Of a stretch of 64,000 bases of DNA, positions 43,904 through 54,200 are shown in pieces; position 1 is the first letter of the stretch, and every line of letters begins with the position of its first letter. The DNA lies in contig JAHDVX010000003.1 in the NCBI GenBank assembly GCA_023382455.1, positions 23,497-87,496 of the forward strand, written 5' to 3'. The position numbers and the translations under genes are program-made. The stretch is from Flavobacteriales bacterium. GTDB lineage: Bacteria > Bacteroidota > Bacteroidia > Flavobacteriales_F > PHOS-HE28. The notes beneath the pieces are model-generated. The model saw only the letters and a list, made by a program, of their open reading frames with translations, was not told the origin of the DNA and ran no database searches.

Positions 43904-44067
43904 GAGAGCCTATTGGGGGATCTCTTCGCAGGCGCCCTCCGGTCTCTTTACCGGCCGGACTTCCCCAAAATTGTTCCCGTAGACACCGCTACGCGAATAT
44001 TCTTCGGCATCGCCCGAGCTAAAAACAGTCTCGGAGGCCATCCCGCAAGAGATCCCAAACCGGCTCT
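43904..44067. repeat. About 160-bp palindromic intergenic element, copy B
   Basis: Fills the gap between the convergent terC and protease genes. Ends GAGCCTATTGGGGGATCTCTT (43906 onward) and AAGAGATCCCAAACCGGCTC (to 44066) are imperfect inverted repeats, with a perfect 10-bp core arm pair (43917-43926 and 44047-44056). The centre, 43976-43993, reads CCCGTAGACACCGCTACG and folds as CGTAG/CTACG. Read on the minus strand it aligns with copy A (30108-30268) over its length; the centre lies 72 and 74 bases from the ends. Confidence 0.7.
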
Positions 44068-46121
44068 TAGGGAAGCTGGTCGGAGAGGACGTTGACCGCG
44101 TTGCCACCCAGGTTCACGAGCATCAGATCACGGTCGTTGCCGGCTCCGGCGTATTTCACCAGGCCGTCCATGTTGGCATCCTCTGGCCAGTAACCCTGCA
44201 CCACCGATGTGGCAATGCCTCCACCGAGGCGCACAAGTACCGCATCCCGATCATTGCCGGGGCCGGTATAACGCACGGTACCATCACCCGTCACATCCCC
44301 GGACCAAAGGCAATGTGCGCCGCCCACGGTTGCCGCGGCCTGGGCACCTCCAAGCAGCGGGGCCGTGGTCAGGTCGATCAGGCTGGCGGAGGCCGATAAG
44401 GATACCGGTGCCGCAGTGGCCAGGCCGAGATGGTTGCGGTGCCTCACGGCCACATAGTACTGGTCGGCCGCCACGCCGGTGAACCGCACATCGCTGAACC
44501 CGTCCACATCCACGATGGCTCCATCCCTGCGGATCAACGCCGAGCGGGTGGCCACCACCTGGGCGGGGCTGTTCTTGTTGCGAAGCTCCACCACCACCCA
44601 ATCCACCACGCGCTTCTCCCCTTCCTTGGCCAGTACAGCGGCTGAGGTGCCTTCACCACCACCAGGTCCGTGGTGTACGTAGCCCGAAGCGCTATATGGT
44701 TCGGTCAACGGTACCAAGCCTGCGGCATTCAGGTCGGCCGTCATCAGGCCGGAGCCCGGATCGTAAGGCCCCTGCAGCAAGGCTTTCAGACGCACTTCCA
44801 CGCGTGGTGGTGCGCCGTTCGGGTCGTAGCCGTCCAGGAACTGGAGGGTATTGGAGGGGTCCAGCCAATCGCGCAGGCGGGATGCCGCATTGTTCCCGAT
44901 GTTCCAGTTCACGCTGAACTTCGAGGCGTAGCCGGGTTCGGTGGTGGCATTGGCGCAGGTCTGCATGCCGCCCACCATGTGGCCCACCACGCGCTTCTGC
45001 TTGTTGAATATCGGGGAGCCGCTTCCCACTGGTTCCAGCAGCCCGCTGAACCAATTGAACTTCCAGCAGGCCACGCCATCCAGCGATTCGCTGGTGGCCA
45101 AGGTGTCGAAGAAATTGATCTTCTTCACGTCCATCAGCGGGTTCAATATGCCGGCGCCCGCATCCGGCGCGGTTCCGCTCCGGTCCCACCCGGCATAGTA
45201 TGCCCCGAACGATGCAGGCGGGGCATCGTTCAGTTCCATCAGGCAGAAGTCCCCGTAATAGTCGCCAGCCCTCTTCACCGAGCCGAGGACCGTCTGGGTG
45301 GTTTGCCCGGTGTCCCCCACACATCCCGGGCTCTGGTAGTTGAAGTAGAAGATCCACTGGCTTTCGTTCGTTTGATAGCAGTGGTTGGCGATCAGCAGGT
45401 AAGGTGTTCCGTCCTGTTGGCTGTTATTGAGCAGCACCCCATTGCATCCCTCACCGGAGGGTCGCACGAACATGACCACTGAGCGGTTCTGCTCCTGCCA
45501 TCCCTCCGCCACGGGGCAGGCCACATTGGTATGGCAAGGCGAACTCGGGTACCCGGGATAGATGTCGCGTTGCACATCGTTTCCTTGCGGGAAGGGCGAC
45601 ATCCAAGCGTGGGTGATGCCGGAGATCCGCACGTTGGCATGGGCCGCGGCCGCAGGCTCCTGGTACTCCACCACCACGGCTTCTCCGGGTAGCAACGCCG
45701 TGGCAAAATCACCGCCCGGCTGCTCATTCTCCTCGGTGAATCCCCCCAGGTATCGCGTTCGTTGCGCATCGTACACGAACAGGCGCCCACCGGGCGGCAG
45801 GTTGAACGAGCTGAACTGTACGCTCATCATCACGGCGCCGGCACTCCGTATGCCAAACCTGCAAACCCTCGTTCCACCCGGAGTTGCGGACCATTGTCCT
45901 TGCGTGATCAAGTCCACGTCCACCTCGCGCTGCATGCCGAAGCGGAACCCTGCCGGCCCGTTGGCCGGGGCAGGTTGATGCTCCACAGGCCCAAGCACGG
46001 TAAGCGGCACGGACTGGGCCTGATCGACCGGTTCACCCCAATCCAAGGGCATGCCTCCATGGGGCAACTGGGCCGCAGCCCCGGAGGTGACCAAAAGAAA
46101 CACCAAGTAAACCCGCCGCAT
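44067..46121 (-). CDS. Secreted trypsin-like serine protease with C-terminal NDRD repeats
   Basis: A 684-residue extracellular enzyme with signal peptide MRRVYLVFLLVTSGAAAQ. The chymotrypsin-like triad matches lysyl-endopeptidase-type proteases: His247 (IANHC), Asp291 (YGDFCLMEL) and Ser369 (GSGSPIF). Several cysteines in the protease domain could form disulphides. C-terminal Ig-like regions follow. The last 75 residues hold two copies of a GDVTGDGTVRYTGPGNDRD type repeat (about residues 613-670), a pattern seen at the end of Flavobacteriales secreted proteins and possibly calcium-binding. The closing VLSDQLP is not the usual T9SS type A tail, so its export signal is of the less-known kind. 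Confidence 0.85.
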   Translation of the reverse strand: MRRVYLVFLLVTSGAAAQLPHGGMPLDWGEPVDQAQSVPLTVLGPVEHQPAPANGPAGFRFGMQREVDVDLITQGQWSATPGGTRVCRFGIRSAGAVMMSVQFSSFNLPPGGRLFVYDAQRTRYLGGFTEENEQPGGDFATALLPGEAVVVEYQEPAAAAHANVRISGITHAWMSPFPQGNDVQRDIYPGYPSSPCHTNVACPVAEGWQEQNRSVVMFVRPSGEGCNGVLLNNSQQDGTPYLLIANHCYQTNESQWIFYFNYQSPGCVGDTGQTTQTVLGSVKRAGDYYGDFCLMELNDAPPASFGAYYAGWDRSGTAPDAGAGILNPLMDVKKINFFDTLATSESLDGVACWKFNWFSGLLEPVGSGSPIFNKQKRVVGHMVGGMQTCANATTEPGYASKFSVNWNIGNNAASRLRDWLDPSNTLQFLDGYDPNGAPPRVEVRLKALLQGPYDPGSGLMTADLNAAGLVPLTEPYSASGYVHHGPGGGEGTSAAVLAKEGEKRVVDWVVVELRNKNSPAQVVATRSALIRRDGAIVDVDGFSDVRFTGVAADQYYVAVRHRNHLGLATAAPVSLSASASLIDLTTAPLLGGAQAAATVGGAHCLWSGDVTGDGTVRYTGPGNDRDAVLVRLGGGIATSVVQGYWPEDANMDGLVKYAGAGNDRDLMLVNLGGNAVNVLSDQLP

Positions 46122-46169
46122 GGAGCGTGAAGGTACTGCCCCCCAATACCGGGATGGCGAGAAGAATAT

Positions 46170-48221
46170 TCACCGGCCCATGATGACAAATGTGGTCCGC
46201 CTGTTCTCGGCGCGCCCGGCCTCGGTGTCGTTGGTGGCCGCCGGGCGCGTGGGCCCGTAGCCTTGGCTGGTCAGGCGGCCCGGGGCAATGCCATGGCCGG
46301 TGAGGTAGGCCACCACGGCCCCGGCGCGGTCACGGCTGAGCACCATGTTGCTCTCCAGGTCGCCCACATTGTCCGTATGGCCCTGCACCTCGATGCGCAC
46401 ACCGGGGTTTTCACGCAGGAAACCGATCAGTTCATCCAGGATGTAGCGGCTGGCTCCGGTGATCTCCGCGCTGTTGGTGGCAAAGCGGATGTCGTTCACG
46501 CGGTAGCTCTTGCCCACCTCGATCTTCTCCACCTTCATGTCCACCGCTGCCACCCCGCCGCGCGCCGTGTCCTCCAGACTGAAGGAGCGGCTGTCGAAAA
46601 CGTGATCGGGTTTCTTCACGGAGACGATCACATCCGAACCGGCCTTCAGGCGCACCACGGTGGCGTATTTCCCGTCCGCGGGATCCACCTTGAGCACCTC
46701 GGTCTTGCGCGTGTCCATGTAGGTGATGGATACGGTGGCGTCGGACACGGCCTTCCCCGTGCCGTCGGTCACCTCACCCTTGACGATCAGGATGTCCTGC
46801 GGCCGGGCCTCCTTGGGCAGGTCGAAGCCGTAGATATCGAGCCCGCCCGCGCCTTTGAACCGGCTGCTGGCGAAGTAGGCCGTCCGGCCATCGGCGCTCA
46901 CGATCAGGCCGTGCTCGTCCTGCGGCGTATTGAAGGGGCTGCCGAGGTTCTTCGGCTGGGACCAGGTGCCGTCCGCACCGAGCCGGCTGAAGAAGATGTC
47001 GTACCCGCCGATGCCCCGGTGGCCTTGGCTGAAATCCTCGTTGCCTCGGTCATCCTTCGGCGGACGGGCCGCGAAGTAGAGCGTGTGGCTGTCGCTGTGC
47101 ATGAACGGGGCCTTTTCATCACCGGTGGTGTTCACCGGGGCGGGCAGCGGTTCCGCGGGGCTCCATTCACCGCTATCGTCGCGCTTGCTGGTGAAGATGT
47201 CGGTGCCCTTGCTTCCGCGCCTGACCGTGGCGAAGAAGAGGGTGCGGCCATCGGTGCTGATGGAGGGCTGGCTTTCCCATCCGTCATCGGTGTTGATGTT
47301 CGGGCCGAGGTTATCCAACGCACCCCACTCGAACACTTGCTTGCCGGTGGCGAAATCCATGCGGGTGGTGTACCGGGTCCGGTAGATGTCGCAATTCTTG
47401 TACTCGGCGGTCACGGGTTTGCAGACGGTGACAAAGAGCTCCTTGTTGTTCAGGCTCACGGTGACACCACCGTAGCTGTCGCCGGTATTGAACGGCGGAG
47501 GTAGCGGCCCACCCTTGCCGAAAGGCTGTTGCACGGATGTGCGCCTGGCCTCGGTCAGTTCCTCCACTTCGCGAGCAAAGCGGTCTCCCATGGCTTGCTG
47601 CTTGCTGAGGCGGGTGAAGAAGAGCAGTTCATTGTCCGGCGAGAACATGGGCAGGTATTCATCCGCGGGCGTGCAGATGCCGGCCATGGGCACGGGCTCG
47701 AAGGGGCGGTCGTCCTTGAAGAAGTCGATGTAGAAGGCAAGCTCGGGCATCAGGCGCTCCACTTCATCCAGCCGGGCCTGGTCCTCGGCTGATGCCCCGC
47801 CAGCCTCCCCGGCCAGCCGCTGGAAACGCTGGAAGGCCTTGGATGCCTCGGTGTACCGGGACTGGGCGTAGTACATGTGCCCTAAGTAGTAGTACATGGT
47901 GCTCCCGTGGTCGGGGCAGCGGTCCCTCAGCTGTTCCAGGTAGCCGATACCGGCCTGGAAGTTCGCGGCACCGGCCTTGGCCCGCAGATAGGCGCTTTCA
48001 CCGGTGAGGAACAGGCATTCGGCGCAATCCGGCCATTCCTCCAGGAGGGCTTTCAACTTTTGGTGGCGCTCCCCGGCGTTCCGGGTGCCGTCGGCCTCTG
48101 CCAGTTGCTTGAGCAGCTTTTTGTCCGTGGGCTTTCCGCAGGGATCGTCCTCCCCTTCCTGGGCCCATGCGCCCATCGTGGCGATGGATGCCAGGAGCAC
48201 CACCATGCCCCTCATGGCCAT
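46170..48221 (-). CDS. PorE-like OmpA-family protein (TPR, propeller, CRD, peptidoglycan-binding)
   Basis: About 683 residues, N-terminal signal peptide ending MGAWAQ; the ATG at 48221 is used but 48242 is possible. Domain order: TPR-like helices (about 25-190, including YLGHMYYAQSRYTEASKAF), PD40/WD40-type propeller repeats (about 200-490, for example DGRTLFFATVRRGSKG, DSHTLYFAARP), a carboxypeptidase-regulatory-like domain (VKGEVTDGTGKAVSDATVSI, about 495-575) and an OmpA C-terminal domain (IEVQGHTDNVGDLESN, about 615-630). This exact order is that of Porphyromonas gingivalis PorE, which ties the T9SS to peptidoglycan. It is followed on the minus strand, in transcription order, by no near gene; upstream is the AsmA-family gene 64 bases away. 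Confidence 0.86.
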   Translation of the reverse strand: MAMRGMVVLLASIATMGAWAQEGEDDPCGKPTDKKLLKQLAEADGTRNAGERHQKLKALLEEWPDCAECLFLTGESAYLRAKAGAANFQAGIGYLEQLRDRCPDHGSTMYYYLGHMYYAQSRYTEASKAFQRFQRLAGEAGGASAEDQARLDEVERLMPELAFYIDFFKDDRPFEPVPMAGICTPADEYLPMFSPDNELLFFTRLSKQQAMGDRFAREVEELTEARRTSVQQPFGKGGPLPPPFNTGDSYGGVTVSLNNKELFVTVCKPVTAEYKNCDIYRTRYTTRMDFATGKQVFEWGALDNLGPNINTDDGWESQPSISTDGRTLFFATVRRGSKGTDIFTSKRDDSGEWSPAEPLPAPVNTTGDEKAPFMHSDSHTLYFAARPPKDDRGNEDFSQGHRGIGGYDIFFSRLGADGTWSQPKNLGSPFNTPQDEHGLIVSADGRTAYFASSRFKGAGGLDIYGFDLPKEARPQDILIVKGEVTDGTGKAVSDATVSITYMDTRKTEVLKVDPADGKYATVVRLKAGSDVIVSVKKPDHVFDSRSFSLEDTARGGVAAVDMKVEKIEVGKSYRVNDIRFATNSAEITGASRYILDELIGFLRENPGVRIEVQGHTDNVGDLESNMVLSRDRAGAVVAYLTGHGIAPGRLTSQGYGPTRPAATNDTEAGRAENRRTTFVIMGR

Positions 48222-48284
48222 TGCGCAGCCTTTCCGCCACATACCCTCCCTGATACGGCCAAGCAACATCGGTCCGCAGTGCCC

Positions 48285-51128
48285 TTATTTCAGTGTCGCG
48301 TCGGTGCTTTCGGCCTTCTGGACCAAGGCATCCCCTTGCTTGCGGGCCGCGTCCACCAAGGCATCCGCGCGCTTGTCGGCCTCCGCGACGAACTTCTGCT
48401 CCTTTTCATCGGCGGCTTTCTTCGCCTTGTCCGCGGCCACCTTGGCCGCAGCCTTGGCCAAGGGGTTTGAGGCTTGGGCCACCAGGTCGTCCGCGGCTTT
48501 GTAGGCTTGGGCCTTCACCGATGCCGCCTCACTGCGGGCCTTGGCCTTGATATCATCGGCCTGTTTCTGGGCCGCGGCCACCAGCTTGGCCGCCTCCTCC
48601 TTGGCGCGCGCAATGGCTTCCTCCTTGGCTTTGCCGATCTGCTGGTTCAATTCCTCCTTCACGGCCTCCTTTACGGTCTCCTTCACGTTGCTGCTTCCGC
48701 CGGCGAAGACGGGTTTCACCACCGGCTTGTCCACCGTGCCGGTGATCTTGGCCGTGAGGTCCAGCGTGGTCGGCAGTGTGGCACTGCTGCCCAATGCGCT
48801 GTTCACCTGGCCCAGCAGGTTACCCACCAACTGCCCGGCCCCCGGGCCGAACATGTCCGTGGGCACCTTTGCCGTCATGGTGTAGTCGATCGCCTGGTCC
48901 GCGAAGGCCGTGCTGCCGCCCACGCGGGCGTTCAATCGGTCGATCTTCACGTCAAATGGCTTGGTGACCATCTTGCCATCCTCGATCACGTAGCTGAAGT
49001 CCACATCCTGCAACTGCGCTGAGGCCAGCTGCGGCATCTTCAGCACGTTGCTGGCCTCCACCAGGGGCTTGAAGCCCTCGATGGCGATGTTCCTGGTCTT
49101 GAGCGTGCCATGGCCGCCCAGGCTAGGCATCACCGGGGACATGTGCTGGTCCAGGATGCCGGCGAGGTCCAGGGAGGTGGTCATGCGCCCGGTGCAATAC
49201 TTGGCCGCGGGGGCCATCTTGCCCACCATTTCCACATTGTCCACGAGCTTCTTGATGTCCACGTCGTTCACGGCGATATCCAGGTCGAAGCCGGGCTTGG
49301 CCAGGTTGCGCGCGTCGTAGGTGCCGTCCAGGACCATGCGCCCGTCGAAGAGGCCGAAGCCGAGGCCTTTCAAGCTGACCTGCTTGTCGCGCACCGTCAA
49401 GGCGCCCTTCGCGTCGCTGAGGGTCAGGTTGTCATACAGCACTTCCTTGGCGGCAGCCGTCAGGGTGAAGTCCACATTGCCGGGCACCTCGATCACGGTC
49501 ATGGGCGTGGTATCCGCAGGCGCGGTGGAAGCGGCGGAGGGCTGTGCGGGCGCGCCCATCAGTTGGTTGATGTCCAGGCGGGAGCTTTGCACATTGAAGG
49601 ACCCGGTAAGCGTACTGTCACGCAGCCACCATTGGAGGTAGTTGTCCAGCCGGCCGTTGGCCTGGATATCGCTGTTTCCGGCGTTTCCGGTGAAATTGGA
49701 GAGCGCCAGGAACTTCGGGCTGAAGTCGAAGATGAGCGACTGGATGCCTACGGTGTACGGCAAGGAGTCGCTCTTGTAGTTCATGCCGCTGAGGGCGAGT
49801 TGCCCTTGTGCCTTGAACTTCTCATAGCGTTGAGCCTCCACATCACTCATGCGCCCGGCCATGGCCACATCGGCCTTCACCTTGCCGGCAAGGTCGCTTC
49901 CCTGGGGCATAGGCACCACTTTCTTCACGCTGGCCAGGTCCAGGTCGGCCTTGATGGCGGCATCCACGTCGGGGTCGCTGATGGGCGTGGCCAGGTGCAT
50001 GCGTGCCTCCACGGGATTGCCGGCCATGGTGAGGGCGAAGCGCTTGAGGTCCACCACCATGCCGTCCAGGTCCTTGCCCTGGGGGCTGTTGATCTTGCAA
50101 TCCACGAAGATGTGCTCCACGCTGGCAGGCAGGTCGGGGTATTTGAAGCGGCCATTGTCCACGTTGATGTCCACGCCGAAGCCGGGCATGGTGGTCTCGT
50201 TGTAGGTACCCTTGACGTACCCGCTGAAGGCGGCCTTCCCGCTCATGTCCACTCCCTGGAGGTTGCTGGCGAACTCGGCGGGCACCAGGGAAAGCAGCGC
50301 GCCGATATCCCCTTTCTTCATGTTCCACTTCAGGTCCATGTCGATATCGTCCGTTGGCATGGCCAACCATCCGTCGAGGCCGAGGTCCAGCTGGTTCACG
50401 TGGAGGCTGTTCTCCTTGAACGTGAACTTCATGTTGGGCATGTCCATGTCGATGTCGGCATCGGCATTGGCCTTCACGTTCCTCAGGTACTTCACCCCAT
50501 CAAAGGTCACGTTCACCTTTTCGGCGGTGGTCTTGGTGCTGAGGGTGAAGAGGTCCTGGGTGAAGTCGCCCTTTCCGGTGTGCTCCACGCCGTCCAGGTC
50601 CATCAGCATGGGCAGGCTTTCATCATCATAGATGATGTGGCCACCCGTGATGCTGTACTTGCGCAGGGCCACGTTGAAAGCAGTGGTGGACGTGTCCGCA
50701 GGCAACTCCGGGCTAAGGCTGTCCGGCAGTGCAATGTCCCAGTTGGCTCTTCCGTCCTTGAGCACTTTCACATGGATGGAAGGCTTCACCAGGGCGACAT
50801 CCTTGATCTTGATCTGGTCGCTGAAGAGGCTCATCAACCCGATGGTGACGCGGACCTCGCCGACGTCCGCCAGGCAGATACCCTCGAACGGTGCCTTGTT
50901 GCACACCCGGAGGTCGGCGATGTGGAAGGAGGCGTCGGGGAAGCTGCTCAACAAACTGAGGTCCCAATCCCCCCATTCCACCGAGGCATTGAGGTTGGCA
51001 TTAACCTCTTGCTTCACCGCCGCCTCGATCTTGTCCCCGTACAGGATGGGGATCAATACGGCGGCCGCCAGCAGGAGCAGGATGAGGATGCCTATGGATA
51101 ACAGGATACGCTTGGTCCACTTGGCCAT
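48285..51128 (-). CDS. AsmA-family protein with long Ala/Lys/Glu-rich C-terminal tail
   Basis: About 947 residues. N-terminal membrane helix (RILLSIGILILLLLAAAVLIP, about residues 6-26 in two parts) followed by the AsmA-type region (EVNANLNASVEWGDWDLSLLSSFP, about residues 40-63) and a long beta-rich body like bridge-type lipid-transfer proteins. From about residue 800 the sequence becomes strongly helical and charged (KAKEEAIARAKEEAAKLVAA, DADKRADAL), lasting about 140 residues to the stop. AsmA relatives affect outer-membrane lipid homeostasis. The ATG at 51128 (MAKWTKRILL) fits; the longer frame start at 51209 does not. Upstream is the 1303-residue repeat protein gene, 123 bases away, same strand. 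Confidence 0.82.
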   Translation of the reverse strand: MAKWTKRILLSIGILILLLLAAAVLIPILYGDKIEAAVKQEVNANLNASVEWGDWDLSLLSSFPDASFHIADLRVCNKAPFEGICLADVGEVRVTIGLMSLFSDQIKIKDVALVKPSIHVKVLKDGRANWDIALPDSLSPELPADTSTTAFNVALRKYSITGGHIIYDDESLPMLMDLDGVEHTGKGDFTQDLFTLSTKTTAEKVNVTFDGVKYLRNVKANADADIDMDMPNMKFTFKENSLHVNQLDLGLDGWLAMPTDDIDMDLKWNMKKGDIGALLSLVPAEFASNLQGVDMSGKAAFSGYVKGTYNETTMPGFGVDINVDNGRFKYPDLPASVEHIFVDCKINSPQGKDLDGMVVDLKRFALTMAGNPVEARMHLATPISDPDVDAAIKADLDLASVKKVVPMPQGSDLAGKVKADVAMAGRMSDVEAQRYEKFKAQGQLALSGMNYKSDSLPYTVGIQSLIFDFSPKFLALSNFTGNAGNSDIQANGRLDNYLQWWLRDSTLTGSFNVQSSRLDINQLMGAPAQPSAASTAPADTTPMTVIEVPGNVDFTLTAAAKEVLYDNLTLSDAKGALTVRDKQVSLKGLGFGLFDGRMVLDGTYDARNLAKPGFDLDIAVNDVDIKKLVDNVEMVGKMAPAAKYCTGRMTTSLDLAGILDQHMSPVMPSLGGHGTLKTRNIAIEGFKPLVEASNVLKMPQLASAQLQDVDFSYVIEDGKMVTKPFDVKIDRLNARVGGSTAFADQAIDYTMTAKVPTDMFGPGAGQLVGNLLGQVNSALGSSATLPTTLDLTAKITGTVDKPVVKPVFAGGSSNVKETVKEAVKEELNQQIGKAKEEAIARAKEEAAKLVAAAQKQADDIKAKARSEAASVKAQAYKAADDLVAQASNPLAKAAAKVAADKAKKAADEKEQKFVAEADKRADALVDAARKQGDALVQKAESTDATLK

Positions 51129-51251
51129 GGTCCGGTTTCGGGTGTTGGGTGAACGGGTTTTACAGGTGGGCTGAGGCAAAAAGCATGCACTTTCAGCCCA
51201 CCGGTACAAAGATCATACCCTCGGGTGAAAATCCCTCGGACCCGACGGGTA

Positions 51252-54200
51252 TCATTGGCCGGTGTTCACGGTCCAGATCTGCTCGCTGATGCTCTGGCCG
51301 TTCTTGAAATAGAACGTGCCCCATTTGGCGATCACCTTGCTGTACAGGTCCGCCTTGTTGCCTTGGACCAGCACGCGGCGGATGATCACCTTGTTGCCCT
51401 CGGTGTAGCTCTCCTCGGTGACACCCTGCGGGTACTGCGAGGCCAGCTCATTGCGGTTGTAATCGGAGAAAGACCGCTGCTGGTTCATGGGGATGTTGCT
51501 GATGCGCTCCTGCTCGGCAGCGCCCTTGTCAATGGAGCGGGACATGAGTTGCCGTTGCCGGGTCTCCTGGTTCTGCTTGGCCAGCTCCACTTGTTGCCGA
51601 TGGTGGTCCAGTTGGGCATCGCGGCCTTGCTGCAAGGCCTGGAGGGCACTGGCCTGGCCGTCCACCTGTCCACGTGCGTCCTCGGTTCTTGCCGCAGCGG
51701 CCTCGGCCACGCTTTCCATGCGTGAGCTGTGCTCGTCCCGGCTTTGGTTCAACCGGGCCACGGCCTCTTCATTCCTTTCCAGCCTCGCCATCCGGCCTTC
51801 CTCGATCCCAGTACGCACCTGGTCCAGTTGATCCCAGGAGTCCAGGCTATGTTGGTCTCCGCGTTCCTTCCAGTCCCTCTTCCGGCCCGCCCAAGCTTGG
51901 CGCATGGCCTCCAGCTCCTCGGCATTGCGCAGGCGCATGGCCTCCGATCCCTGGTATAGCTTCCCGTTGCCTTCCTCGTATCCGGCGATCTGGCCGGCGG
52001 CTCCTTGATGCCGCTCCTCCGCCTTGGCTGCGTTGGCTTCCTGCTGCTCCGCGATGGCCGACCGGGTGCGCTTGATGCGCTCGTACTTCTCGGCCTCCTC
52101 GCGTTCCCGTGCCTCACGCATGAACTCCTCGGCTTCTTCCGCCTTGCGGTTGTCGGTGTTTCCTACGGACACCACGGGCGGCGGTGTTGCAGCGGTTTGT
52201 TGCTGTGCCTGCTCGCGTTCGCGGGCCAAACGCTCCTGCTCCTCCAGCAACTTGTCGATCTGTTCGATCTTCAGCTGCGGGTAGGTCTCGCCCGGCTTGA
52301 TGTCCAACGCTTGCGCATATAGGCCCCTGGCCACGGCAAGATCCTTGTCGGCCAAGGCCTTGTCGGCATCGAGGATCACCTGGGCGTAGCGGGCATCCAA
52401 GGCTTGCTGGGCCTCGCGTTGCTGCCGGGCGCGCTCCAGTTCCGCCTGAGCGGCCTCTGCATCGGCCAATTCCTTGCGGCGACGTTCCTCATCGGCCAGG
52501 CGTTGGGCATCGGCTGCTGCGGCAGCATCACGTTCGGCCGCAATGGCGGCGTCGATGGCGGCCAACTGCGTGGTCGGGTACTTCTCTCCCGGTTTGATGC
52601 CCAAGGCTTCGGTATAACCATGACGTGCGGCCTCCCAAGCCCTTTCCTTGAAGGCGGCATCCGCGCTTCGCACCGCATCGTCGTATCGCGATTGCAACTC
52701 GGCGGCAGCCTGGTCCTTGTTTCGCTTTTCGGCCTCCAACCGGGCACGTTCTGCGGCTTCCTTCGCGGCCTTGATGCTGTCGGCCTCCGCTTTCCGGCGG
52801 GCTTCCTCCTCCAGCCGGGCCCGTTCCGCGGCATCCTGCTCTGCTTTCAGGCGGTCCGCCTCAGCCTGTGCGGCCAGCAAGGCCTCGATCTCCGCCAAGC
52901 GGTCCGTGGGGTGCTTCTCCCCGGGCTTCACCTCCAAGGCTGAGGTGTATCCGCTGGTGGCCGCAGCATAGTTCTTGGCCTTGAACTCCTTGTCGGCGGT
53001 GGCGATGAACTCGTTGTAACGCTTCTCCTTGTCGGCCTTCTCCCGTTCGAGCCGCTCTTTCTCTGCCTGCTCCTTGGCCTTGGCATCCAGCAGTTGGTTG
53101 ATGGCCGCCATACGTTCCTGCGGGTACGGTTCCGTCGGCTTCAATTGGGAGGCATCCTTGTAGTCGTTGAGCGCTTCGGCGTACTTCTTTCCGTCGAACT
53201 GCTTGTCCGCACTGGCGATCAGGGTGGCATAGCGGGCATCCAGCTCCTCCTGCTTGCGCTTGGCCTCGGCCTGGCGGGCCAGCTCGGCCAGCTTGGCATC
53301 GATCTCCACGATCCGCTCCTTGGGGCGTGCTTCACCCGGTTTCACCACCAGGGCTTCCTGGAATTTGGCCTTGCTCTCCGGGTACTGCTCCTTGCCGAAC
53401 AGTTCCTCCGCCTTGTCCACCAAGGCTTGGAACTTCGCGTCCCGCTCGGCCGCCAAGCGTTCCTCTTCGGCCTTCTTCGCCTTGTCCGCCAAGGCCTTGG
53501 TGATGGCGGTCAGCTGGTCGGCCGGATACTTCTCCTTCGGCTTCAGGTCCAAGGCCTCATTGTATTTCTTCTTGGCATTGTCAAAGTCCTCGGTCCGGAA
53601 AGCGGCATCGGCATCGGCGATGGCGGCCAGGTAGGCGGCATCCAGCTCTTTGGCTTTCTTATCCGCATCTGCCTTGGCGGCCAGTTCGGTCAGCTTCTTG
53701 TCGATCGCGGCCAGCTGGTCGGCGGGGTACTTCTCCTTGGGCTTTACCGCCAAGGCTTCGTTGTATTTGGTGCGGGCCTCTTCGTACTGGGCTCCCTTGA
53801 AAGCCGCATCCGCAGCCTTGATGGCGGCCTGGTATGAGGCTTCCAGTTCCTGGGCCTTCTTCTCGGCCTCGGCTTGGGCGGCCAGCTCGGCGAGCTTTTT
53901 GTCGATGGCGGCCAGCTGGTCCGTGGGGTACTTTTCCTTGGGTTTGATGCCCAAGGCCTCGTTGTACTTGGTCCGTGCCTCCTCGTACTTGGCGCCCTTG
54001 AACGCCGCATCGGCCGCCTTGATCGCCGCCTGGTAGTTGGCCTCCAGTTCCTTGGCCTTCTTCTCCTCCTCGGCCTTCTTGGCTAACTCGTCCAGCTTGG
54101 CGGCGATGGCGGCCAACTGCTGCGGCGGATACTTGTCGTCCGGTTTCAGGCCGGCCGCTTCGGTGAACTTGACGCGGGCCTCCTCGTACTTGGCGGCCTT

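Noticed and set aside
49110..51101. A 663-codon plus-strand open frame across the AsmA-family gene
   Set aside because: Val/His/Gln-rich shadow with no start context; the opposite strand gives a coherent AsmA-type protein.
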